Assembly: GCF_001522545.3 (NCBI RefSeq)
Contig: NC_031772.1
Span: forward strand, 4,876,385-4,940,384
Length of the DNA: 64,000 nucleotides
Direction of reading: 5' to 3'
From: Parus major
Taxonomy: Eukaryota > Chordata > Aves > Passeriformes > Paridae
How positions within the stretch are numbered: the first letter of the stretch is position 1; each line of letters opens with the position of its first letter. Position numbers and translations under genes: made by a program. The notes beneath the pieces are model-generated. The model saw nothing but the letters and a program-made list of their open reading frames with translations. It had not been told where the DNA came from and made no database searches. Shown in pieces: positions 1 through 12,100 of this stretch.

Positions 1-3000
1 ACACTGGATACTGGCAAAGATTATCAAAGGTACTCTGGGCTGAAATACAAACTAGTCAGAGGGCTTGGCTGCTAAGTGACTGGAAAATACTTCATAAAAG
101 CTTTAGATGGGCTATTATATTTTGTAAAGAAATTTTAAGAAAAAATCCACAGTATCCAGAAGGTTAAATTTAGGGCAGAGTGACTCATTGGGTAAAAATG
201 TCCTGCTGGGAATATATACTGTCTTCTCTGCAGATCAAGCAAATTGTTCATGCAGCAGAGAGGTTTTGATGGACCCAGCACTCAAAGTGGGGCTGGAAGG
301 GAATGATGGGCTGGGATCCATGAAGGATCCCATGCCTGAGCATGGGAATGTGGGGCTGGGCTGGAGCAGCCTCTGCACACCTGGAGCCAGCAACCTCTGG
401 AACTGCCAGAAGCTGCAAGATCCTGCCATGGAAACGTCCCTCGTGCTGAGTTGAGATGAAAATGTACAATTCTAAAAAAAAAAAAATGCAAGGAAATTTT
501 TATTTTTTTACATTTTTTTTCCCACATCAGATAAAATTTCCATTCCATTTTCTGGCACCCTTCGAACCACTTCTGTTGCCTACAACAGTATTACATAGAA
601 ATCTACCCCCACCAAAACAGCCACCATTTAATAAGGTCCTTGATAACCCATAATGACATTGCAGAGAACTGATGGGAATCTCAGCTGAAAAAAGCTCCTT
701 ATTTAAGTGCCTGATGCCCAGAAAAATGATGGAGGCTGGATAAAGATGACAAGGATGGATGCAAGACAAAGATGGTACAGACACCCAGGTAGTTCAGACC
801 AAATAGCACAGCACAGATGCAAAAGCATAAAACCAAAATAAAAGAGCCAAAAAAACCCCAAACAAAACCCAAGCAAGAATTAGCCAATCACAATTTCTAT
901 CCTTGCTTAAATACCCCTTGACAAGCAAATTGATTTAATTTCCTTTGTGCTCTCCCACTATAGAATAAAAACTACTCACCTTAGCAAATCTTCTTATGAC
1001 TATTTACTAGGCAGAATTTAAGGAGAAATTTAAAACACTAAGGACATAAAACTGCAGGTGAACAGGGACATTCCAACCCCAGAGAGCTGAGGACCAGAAT
1101 TTTTTTCTCTCCCTTGTATGCAATGGCTTTCATCAATAACAAGAACACCAATTTTATTTCCTTGTTACAACCGCTTTCCTCACTCGTGATCTTGGGATCA
1201 CTGGCCAAGGGTGGAAGGAGCTGCTGTTCCAAGAGGATCTGCCTGGAATGACACCCAGAGACACCCCTGAGTGTCCCCAGCTCCTGATGATGTCACCAGC
1301 AGCATGCTGAAGTTGTGAGGAGAGAATAACTCAGAGATGAGCCCATAACACAGCGAGTTTAATTGAAATTGAAACGTTGAACACTTCAACATATTCCTAA
1401 ATGTCTTAGATTGTATCTAAATATATTACAACAAACTCAAAGATGGGCTGTTTTCTAAACCAAGTACAACCAAACCCACATGGCTTCCATGTACATGAAT
1501 TAAACTAGGAAACAAACCAAAATTGTAATAAATTAACTGAAGATGACAATGAGCCTACATTAAAATCAGTACATATGTACATATATGTATATACACACAT
1601 AAAACACACATCTATTGTTAAAAGCTCCAATTTTCCTTTGCAATGAAGTGAATTTTCAGTGATGGAGTGACCTTCAAGTCAACATGAACCACCTCAGCAT
1701 ATGCCAGGACACCATGAAGGGCTTTTTTCAGAAGAAAATGAGACCTTGGATCATTGCAAAGCAAATTCATGCAAATTTGTGCCTTTAATTTAAAATGCAA
1801 GCCCCAATGTACCAGGTAGGGGTCTCCTAAGGGAGCATTTCTGCACATAGGAGACGGGTTCTGCGAGCCCAAAAATATCATGGAGGGGAGTCTGTGAATT
1901 CCTACAGCTTCTTTTAATGCCATTTCAAAAAGAGCCACTCATTCAGATTAAACACTCTTAGATCAGAGGAAGGAGAAGAGAAAGAAAAATGTCACTGCAA
2001 AACTAAAACTTGTCCTGTCAGGTTCAGTAAGGACACGAATTCAAAGGCTTGAACTTACCTGGAGTTTCAAAGAAAATTACCCAAAGCTGGGGCTGTCTTC
2101 CTCAGGTCCTATCCCTGGAGTTTGCCTGCATCTGCTGTGCAAAGGGCTCACTCCTTTCCTGGGAGAAGCAGCCATGGTTTGGGTCACCTTCTTGGAACTT
2201 TCAAACCCTTCTAAACCCACAGCTCCCAGCTATGGCAGCAAAGATCATCCCAAAATATCTTTACAGGATTAATGCAGCCAATAGACCACATCAGAAACCT
2301 TTCCCATCTATTTAAGGGCTGTCACCACCATCTCCTGGTATCACCACTGCGTTTAGAGCTTCCTCATTTTAACTTTGAGGTGAACCATTTCTTACATAAA
2401 TTTTTAAAAACCAGTAAGAACATATTTCTCCCTTTTCAATTCAGCTGCAATAGTTTTCCATTAACAGAACTGTGGGACAATCCCTCAGGTGAGACACAAC
2501 CCCTTACTTAACTGTGTCATTTAACGTTGGGCTTCGTGAGATTAATGTTCATAGCCAGGATCCACCAGTTCCTGAGGAGCAGAAGAAACCTGTTGCTGTT
2601 TCTGCTCTTTTCTCCATCCCCTAATAAAAGCTTCTTTGAGATTATCAAGTTTTACCAAACTATAATCCAAATGCTCCCTGCTGTTTAGCCTATCCCTGAA
2701 AACTAATGAGAAGATCCCATATCTCACCTTATTAAAGCATCCTTCCTTCCAGCTGTAGGCAGTTTCAGCAATTTTCCCAAACTAAACAGGCTAATTTTTC
2801 CTATAAATTCCTTATAAATGTCCCCTCAGCCATTCCCTGGCATTGCTGATGCTCTGCTGAGCATCTTTTCCCTTGGTTCCCACCAAAAACCGAGCACTGG
2901 GCAATAAAAGCGATTTTCCACACAACCACTCCGGATATTCCACCCTGCCCACGCTGTCCTTTCCAACATTCATCTTAATTTACATTATGTACATTTGGAG

Positions 3001-3027
3001 CAGCCCTCCCTGAAGGGGTCAGACCCC
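1..3027. other. NHE 3' UTR and downstream sequence
   Basis: No coding sequence recognised. The exchanger 3' UTR must start here. Minus-strand AATAAA hexamers occur at about 1153-1158 and near 498-503, but I cannot tell which is used. A poly(A) tract lies at about 474-486 and a CA/TA-rich stretch at about 1570-1612. Confidence 0.5.
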
Positions 3028-3194
3028 TCATGGGGAGCCAGAGCATCCCTTGTGTTTGTACATCTCCAGACTCAGCTCGCTCTTCGCGTCTTTCCTCCCG
3101 GCCCAGGTTGCGCCGCCGGGCTGCGGGGGTGGGATGGCACACACGGACTTGGATCGGCTCTCCTTCACCTCCCGAGCCTTCTCCGTGTTCCCCA
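3028..3194 (-). CDS. SLC9A2-like: NHE exon 12: C-terminus and stop
   Basis: Fifty-four residues and a TGA at 3030-3028. The exon starts with TG, completing a Val codon with the G left by exon 11. It is basic and serine-rich at first (KESRSKSVC), then proline-rich, and ends KHKGCSGSP. The acceptor is TTCCCACAG. The very high GC against AT-rich surroundings supports coding. Frame continuity supports the last two exons, but I could not confirm homology by alignment. Confidence 0.72.
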
Positions 3195-6100
3195 CTGTGG
3201 GAAGAGAAACACCGTGAGGAACACCACGAGAAACACCCTTCCTTGTGCTGCAGCAGGAATGAAGGAACACCGAGGGGGCCGTGTGCTCTCTGGGGATGAG
3301 CTGTTCCACTCCAAGGATCACTTCCCAGTTACAAAACAGGAGACAAAGATCAGTGTTTCCATGGAAGGAAAAAACCAAGAAAAGGTAATTTAAACCCAGG
3401 TTTACACTTTGAAATTCATGAAGTATTTGGATCAATATCATCATTCTTTTGTCAGTCCCCACCTGCAACTTTGCAGAGCAAAAATTCACATTGGATACTA
3501 CCTTAAACCAGCTCTGGAAAATGCAGGTGTCCTGCTGGAGCACCTGGAATGTCATGCTGTCACATTATGGGATTTATTGGCAGGGATGAACATGAAGCCA
3601 CAACAGAATGAAGATTACAATCTCCTTCTGCTCTGCCACCACTGTATGTCAGGGGCCAAGGTGCTCGTGTTTTCCTGGAGGTGGAAAAAAACTTACCTGG
3701 AAACAATGGTTTTTATCATTTTTCTCTGCTTACAGTCATGGTTCTCTTCAGGAAGAACATAACTGAAGTACTCCTGGTAAACTGTGGATTAAAACAGCTA
3801 CATCCCAGGTTGGATGGGGCAACCTGAGCTAGTCAGAGAAGTCCCTGTTTGTGGCAGAGGGGTTGGATTAGATGGCTTTGAAAGGGCCCAAACGGTTCAC
3901 ACCAACCTGAGGCTGGGCTGAGAGAAGGCACTGGGGCTGGGAAGGCTTTGGGCGCTCCTTGCTCAACCATGAGGCTCATCTAAAGATGTCCCACATCTTC
4001 CCTGCCACCTGCTGGGCCATTCCACGGGGGTGAGGGTGAGCAGGAGAGGGCAGGAAATGACCCCCAGCTCCACAACTTACCGGTGAAGGAGCGGCAGAGC
4101 TTGGGCTGCGGGGTGGCCTCGCCCTGCGCCGAGCACGAGTCCTCCCTCTGGGACTGAGGGAGAGAAGGACTTTAGTGCCTTGTGAAATCTGTTCGCGACA
4201 CTCCTGCCTCATAAACCAACCCTCTGCAATCCCTAAGGATTCCACTCCCACTTGTTTAACTTTTGCCACATAAAAATAAACAAAAAAAATAAAAGAAAAA
4301 AGAAGGATTGCTAAAAACAGACTGAAGAAATCTATTTGCAGACATTGATTTGCATAGTGTCAACACAGAATCATGGAATGGCCTGGATTGGAAGGGACCT
4401 TAAAGATCATCTCATTCCAATCCCTCTGCTGTGGGTGGGGACACCTCTCAAAGGATCAAGTTGCTCCATCCAAACCTGCCCAAAATCCTTCCCTGGATGG
4501 GGAGCTTCTCCAAACAACACTGAAAGCTCTTCATGGATGTCAAGAATTTAGAAATAAAACTGAGCCAGTGTCAGAGGCTTACAGAATTAAAATTGCACAA
4601 TACAACAATTATGTTCTGAGCTCTGGAAGAGGTCTGAGCTTCCCAGGAATGGTTCAGCACAGAGGATGGGAAGGAGCAGCCCTGGAGCTGGGAGGATGGG
4701 GCAGGGAGAGCAGAAGGCAAAGCTGTCCCCAGGATATGGATGTTTCTCACCTTGGCTGTTCCCCACGCTGGCTGCAGGCCAAGGAGGCAGGTAACGAGCT
4801 GGCACTAACGAGCTCCCTGTCCTTTCACTCCAGTGCTAATCTCCACCCTCCAGGACAAAAAAATAGCAACGAAAAAAATAAAAATCAGGTAGCACAATGC
4901 CGCCTGGATTGTTCGGTGCCTCTGTAAACTGGGAATAAGTCTCTCACGCAGCTGTGATTTGGCACCTCGGTCCAGAAACCCAGACTGCCAAAATAACTCT
5001 GGACACCTCCCAGCCTGGTTTTCTATTTTGTTTCGGTTCGTTCTCCTCCCTCCCCTAACGAGGACCGCTGCCCTCCATCCCTTGTTCTCACTTTTATTGA
5101 CCATTTTAATAACAATGCCTTCCCGGCTCCAGCAGCAGCGCCCGGCTCCCTGGAAAGCCATTCCCAGGGGCATTTAATGATTCTCAGAGCATGCTCCATG
5201 AAAGGGCTCCGACATAATTACCAAAGGCACTGTGTCATTTACGCACATGGCTCACAGGCAGCTCCAAATCAGCTCCTTCTGGGGGAGTGCACTCGTGTTT
5301 TGGCAGGAGAAAAGAGGACCAAGTTGCCTGGCTACAGGTGCAAGGATTTTCTGGGTGCTCCGTGGTAAATAAAAGCTGTCCTGGGTTTCAGAATCTGCCC
5401 TGCCAGTTCAGGCTGGGCTGGATCCCTGCCTAAAATAAGGCAAGCCCCAAATGCGGCCGGTGCTCGGAGCCAGCAATGATGCACAGCTCCAGGAAGCAGC
5501 AGCCTTCGGCAGGAATTTTGTCCTCAGGCGGAGGAAGGCGAACTTTCTGCTGGAAATAGATAGTCTTGGAGTTAATCCTCTGGGCTGTGGTTCAGAGCTG
5601 AAGTCACCTCGTTCTCCTGCCAAGGTCCTTCTGCCGGGTAAATCATTTAACCTGCTCCGGAAAGAGCAAGATTGTTCTTTTCTTGCTGCTTCTCCCTGCT
5701 TTTTCCCCATTTGCTCTCCAAACTCTCCTTGGAGGAAGCTCCAAGAGCCCTCTTTCCATGCTGTAAAAGCACCTAAAATGCAGGAGAGCCCCAAGGCACC
5801 TAAAGCCACCCAGGAGAGGTGACTCAGAGTCACAGAATGGTCTGGGGTGGAAGGGGCTTCAAAGATCATCCTGCTCCAATCCCAGCACCCCTGGCCTGTG
5901 TCCATCTCCATCCTGGTGAGGACACTGCTTTCTCCTGTGGAAGGAGAAGGATTGTCCAGCAGCCAAGATGAACTTGGCTCCTCCCCAGCCTGGTGACCAC
6001 ACGAGGATGTTCTCCCACACATCCCTGATTTTGTTTGGGGGGAAAAGACCAACCAGTCCCTAATGAAATATGAGTTTAACTGAGCTACAACAGCGTCACA

Positions 6101-9100
6101 TTTAACAGCGAAGCTCTCAGCAGCTTCACTAAAGAAGAAAAACAGGCACTCACCAAACAGAAAAAAACAGGGTTTCTACTGAAACAAAGGGGTTTTTTAA
6201 TTTTCCCCTCAGCTCCTAACGCTGAAGGTATCACCAAAGCTTTTTCCAAGAGTGGCAGTGGAATTGCAGGAGTTTCACCAGCACCACAGGGGTTTCAGTG
6301 GCCCTTTGCTGGAAGTTTGTTTCCCGTCCCTGCATTTCCAGCAGGGTTTGCAAACACAGTTGTAATGCTCCCATCTCGTGGTGAGATGTGGAACAGAAAA
6401 ACGTGGGGAGCAACAGCATCCAAGTTTTTCTTGCTGACTCAAAACCCGGAAGGCCAAACCCTTCCCCGTGGGACCACAAAAGATGGAATATCTGACAACC
6501 GGAGAAATCTCTAACACTAATGACATTTTTCATTTAATAGCATTTTTTTAATCAGGAAAATACCATTTTCTTTTCAATTTGGCATGGAAGAAACACGAGT
6601 AGCTGCTTTTTTCCCCAAAAACCACTAAGTATTGAGCTGCTTATAATAGGCTAGAATCTACTTTTTAGCACAGCGTTCCTTCTTTCAGCTGACAAATTCT
6701 GCAATCTGTCCTCCTACAGCACGAAGTAACAGCATTCATCCACCCTCCTTAATATTATATAATATTATATAATATTATATATATAAAATTAATATGGTGT
6801 TAATATTTCACGGCTCTGTTAGAGCATTATTCCATCACTTTGGGGCATCATTTTATTTCTATTCAGAGTAAATGAGGTGGCTACTCTTAAAAATAAGCAG
6901 AAAAGCTGCTGGTGACACAAACCAGGCATGGCTTATCCTTTTGGGCACTGGGGGATGCTTCTTGGGTTAGAGCCACCCTTACAGGTGTCACTGGGATCAG
7001 CTCCCAGTATCTACTATCATCTCCCAGGCTGGACAGGACAGCCTGATCTAGTGGAAGGTGTCTCTGGCCATGGCAGGGGGTTGGAGCTGGATGATCTTTT
7101 TTTTCATCCCAAACTATTCTGGGATTTATATCTGCTTCCCTTCACCTGGCACAAAGCCAAGGTGGCTGCAGTGATGGGTGTGAGCAGCACCAACAAGTGG
7201 CCACGATGACACAACAGTGAGTATTCAGCATCAAGATGACATTTTCCATAATCCACAGGGCATTTCCAGCCCTCAGAGGGAATTTTCCATCATCCAGGAG
7301 TCAGTACAGACGCAGAGTGAATCCTACTGCTTTTGCAATTCCCCAAAAACGATTCTGTTCCCCCAAAGCTCAGCCACAAGCACACAAAGGAACAGGAGAA
7401 ACAGCTTTCCCAAAGCTCCTGAATTTCCCACCAAATGCAGCAGAGAAGGGGAAAGCAGGAGCACAAGGGTTAACAATCAAATATCCTTAAAGTAGGGAAC
7501 GTCGTGCTCAAAATCAGCCGGAGTTTGATGTTGCTCTTTTGAAGTTTAATTATACCAAATGTTCTACAGGAACATGCCATGTTCTTGCCTATCTATTCTG
7601 AATTGTAAGTACCAATCAGCATGTAAATGATCAAATTAAATCCTTCAAGTTGTTTGCAAGAGCCAGAACACCTTTCTGGGAAGGAAGGGCTGATCACCAG
7701 CAGCGTTTGGTGCGGTGCCGCTGTTCTTGGTGGGCTCCTCCAGGATTGGCACTTCCACAAGGAAATTGGGGTGGAAAAAAGTCCACAGCAGTCCTGAGTT
7801 CTTGTGCTGTCATAGAAAATTACTGTCTAAATAGAGAAGTATAATTTATTTCTTTCTAAAAGGTCATTTTGTTCTCCTCAGTGATGGAGCTTGGCTGCTC
7901 AGAGATCACAGCTCACGCTTGGATGGTGCTCCAGCTCAAGCCATCAAAACCTAAGATTTGGAGAAGTGAATTTAGGGTGAAATTTAGGGATGGCTCAGCA
8001 ATTATTACAAGGACCAGCCCTGCCAGAGCTCAAAGAGTGTTTGGACAACACTTTCAGGCAGAGGGTGGGATCCTTGGGGCTGTCCTGTGCAGGGACAGGA
8101 GTTGGCTCAGTGATCCTCATGGATCCCTGCCAGCTCTGGATGTTCTGTGATTCTGCACTGCTGCTGACCTGGGCATCTGGGAGAAAAATATGACAAGGGC
8201 TAAATGTTTTTTCTCTAAAGAGTTACAGAGGATGGGAAGAACTGAAAAGACCAAGCCTGCTTCTCATGCATCATTCCTGGAAACCATTTATTTTTTTTCC
8301 ATAGCTAAATGTTGGCCCAGCTTCTCCCACCAATTTCCAAAGAGCAAAAGTCTTCATCAGGCACAGACACAGTATTAACCCTGTTTCTCTTCTGATTCAG
8401 AACATAAACCAACACAGAGTTATGCCAGTAGTAAACTGGAAATTTTTTTGTTTCTAACAGGTTTCTGGTAAGCAAAACTTCCCTCTATTTTACTTCTTTC
8501 AAGCCTGCCCAGAACTGTAGATGTGTTTAAAAACAAACAAAAAAAAAAATCACCTCCAGAATGAGTAAGAAAGATCACAAAAATACTTCTGTCCTTTCAA
8601 AAGAGTTGGGGGAAAAAAAACACTGAGCAGTTTCAAATATTTACAGTCCCTCTGGACCACTGACAATGGGGGAGACAAATTCCTGTCTTCAATGAAATCT
8701 CCCAGAAAAGAAAACATGGGAAAACCAGATCTCAGTTACATTTGCTCAGTGAGGAACTTTCCTAGCACTGGTGGAAGTCTGTGTTCACAAAGCACTGCTC
8801 AGGATGGTTCCTTGGTTTGCCAGGAGCTGGGTTGGGGAGGGTTTTTTTTGTATTTTTCCCATTCATTGGAATGCAATTTGGGATTGAGACCCTTCTTTAA
8901 TTTTAAGGTAAAGTAACAAGACTTGTCTTTGGAAGGGAACACCACCAGCAAGAAGCAGGCTGTGGGGGAAGCAGCCAGTGCACGGTCCTGCCTGCCTGAG
9001 TTTCCCTCTTACCTCCTTCCTGGAGCTGCAGGAGTCGCTCCCGCTCACCTCCACCAGCAGGCTCTTGTGCCGCAGGATCAGGATCTCCTTGGCCCGCTCC

Positions 9101-12100
9101 GTGGGCTCGCTGTCCCCGGGCAGGGTGTGCCTGTTGTACGCTGGGCCCTGCAGGGAAATCACCCAAAAAGTCACTGAGTGACAAGAACTGAGTTACACCT
9201 GGAAGTTCGGGTGACAAAAGGAGTGCAGGGACTCTGCTCCAGGTGCCTTCACGGCTTCAGCCCCCAATGTTTTGTATCAACCCCACCTTCCCAAGTCATG
9301 CAGACAATGGGAACCATAAATCCTCCTTCTAAAGCCACCACCCAGCCAAGCTGAAATCTCCCACTGACACCAGTGGGATAACGTTGTCACTACGAGGGGT
9401 TAGGCTGGACTAATGCAGGACTAAGCACAAAACTGGAGCTGTGCCTTCATCATCATCCCTGCACCATGTCCATGGGTTTCTTCCCAGCCTTATCCCATTG
9501 CTTCCCTCAGCTCAGCAAAGGGACAGGAGGGGGAGGCTGATCCTTCTGTGCTGAGCTGCCCACACCAGCCCCACCCCTGAAGACTCCGTATTTTGTGTGT
9601 AATCCATAACACAAAGGCTTAGGTGGATTTTAAGGTTAAGTCTCCCTACAGACAGCAATTCCAATGCACAGCCCCAGGTGCTGTGTGAAAGCCCAGACAT
9701 GATCCATGGTCCTGTAAACAGCAGGTGGGGTTTATGCCCTTGAACCACTGGTACCAGTTCCATGGCAAAACTGCTGGGTGGATTTAAAAGCTCTGCAGAT
9801 TAATTCCCACTCACACCTCTCTTCCAAGGGGAAAAATGTACCATGAGGATAACCCCATCCCTGCTTGCCCTAGGAGCTGCTGCTGGATCTGCTAACCCAG
9901 TGCCTGATGTTCCACATGCTCCTCCTTTCTCCTTTTCACTGCCGGGTACCGATGCCGAAAATATTCCATGAAATTATAGGCTGACTGGGTGAACCTTTCA
10001 AAAGCTGTCAGGCAGCAAACAGAAATGTGCCACTGACTTGGAAACTGGATCTGGCTCCACACAGCCAACTATTCTCTGCTCACAAAGAGACATCCTGGGT
10101 AATTATGGAAATATTCATAACATCTGCTCAGGCTGTTCGGATAACCGAGGAAATTCGTGTTATTGGACACTTAAAATATGGATTGAGGGAAAAGTTATAC
10201 CGTCCTCCTGATCCGGTACAGGTTCCTCGCCAATATTTCCTGCATGTTGTCCAGGACATCAGGATTTGGAGTGTCCTCCAGTTTTTGGTCTGTTATGACA
10301 GTCCTGTCACTGGTGCTGCAAAGGAAAGCAGAACCCCTTATTTTGGAAGATTCACAAGAAGAGCATCCCCAAATCTCAGTGCCCCTTTGGGATCCCACCA
10401 CAGCCAACAGCTCGTCCTCGCAGATGGAGCTCACGGCAAAGCAGGAATTCGGCATTTGCGTCAGAGCTGGGCTCTCCACCTGCTCCCCGGTGGATAAAAG
10501 AGCAATGGGGAGCTGTGGCAGAGCAGAACCATCTGTGAGCTCTGAAGTGGCCATTCAGAACATTTAACAGTGCAAACCCATCCAAAATTGGGCAGGAGCC
10601 TCTTCCTTGGGGCACCATTTCCCTGTAACTTGTGGGGATACAGGTGACCCTCCACGTGCCACCATCAGTGCCGGGTGATGCTCATCCAGCCCCTCATTTT
10701 TAGCTGCCAGCTGCTGAGTTTGGGCTGGTGTTTGCTCACAGGAAGGAGGGGTGGGCTGGGCCGTGGCCCAGCTGCCCAGCCTGGGCCAGCTCGATGGCGT
10801 GCTTGCGCTCCAGCTTCTCGTAGAGCAGCACGATGCTGGACTTGGGCTGGTCGTACTCCCTGAGCAGGATCTTCTGCAGGTATTTGCTGTTGAAATATTC
10901 CAATCTGTTGGAGAACAAAATGAGGTGGGTTTAACCTCTCCCCTGACTCCTCAGCACCAACAGACCTGAGCAAGCCAGCAGGGTCATAGCCCACGACTGC
11001 CCCATATTCCATTAAATTCCATTATATCCCATTAACTCCTCCTCAGAAATTGATGGTCCAAGGGGTCAGTCCTAATTATTTCTGCACTACAGTACATGAG
11101 TCAAAATATTAAAACTCTGCTAAATAGAATAAAAACTCCCCAAATTGCTAGATATATCATGAACTCTTCTAGAAGTGCTACAAGCACATGCAGCAGCCAC
11201 AGATTTCAACACTTCCAGATTCCCTCTTGAGCCATTTCCTCTTCTTTTCTGCTCAAATCGTTGAATAATTTAGATTGGAAAAGACCTCTGAGATCATCAG
11301 TCTCTCTAAGATCTGCTTACAAGGAGATGTTCCTCAGCAGCAGTGACTCCCATACCCTCTAGTGGCACTTCCAAGCATGGGCATTCCTAAAAAATCTCTA
11401 CCAGCTGCATCTGTGACTGGACCACCAAGGAATGGAACCTGGTAGATAATCTTCTTAGCATATTTTATGGTTGTTTGTGTTTTTTTTTTTAATCCTGATG
11501 CATTTTTTTAAAAATTTTAAAATGTACAAACTCCCAGAATTCAATGAAAATTGAACACTTTGTTACAGAAATCCGTAGAGATCCTCTGTAATTTCAGTCC
11601 ACCACGAGCAGTGCTGCAAACTCAGCTCTTTAATGTTAACTGTGCACAGCCTGCAACAAGCTGAGTGCCATGGCCTTGGCACTTCCAGAAGATTTCTTTG
11701 GGCAAGAAGGGACAAACACAACGGGAGAGGAGAAAGGATCTTTTTAGGGTGATGCACAAGAGGTGTCTGCAAGCAGGGAAGTGCCCTGAAAACCTGGTGT
11801 CCCCTTTTGTCACCTCCCTCTTGCCATGAGGATGAACAAGGCCCAGCTGCCCACATATTTGGGAATAGAAACCAACCTCCTTTTTTTCCCTACACGTGTA
11901 CACAGTTGTATTTTGGCAAATCCTTACTTGTCTTTCCAGTAATACTGTCCCCAGTGTCCAGATATATCTTCAATGCCAGCCAGCAAATGATCCAAGAACT
12001 AAAGAGGAGAGAGGATTTCGCTCGACACTGGTTGCATACGTGATGAACCCAGCCAGCCACACACACAACAGGGGATGCTTCCAGCTCGGGATATGGAGCT

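Larger units (their letters stand above)
4154..9012. other. NHE intron 10
   Basis: Largest of the tail introns. It contains five CR1 tails or fragments (listed separately) and an AT-rich decamer repeat near 6751. No coding exon is recognisable. Confidence 0.6.

Noticed and set aside
1618..1938. 106-codon minus-strand ORF downstream of the exchanger
   Set aside because: It starts with GTG, has no recognised motif, and lies where the 3' UTR is expected.
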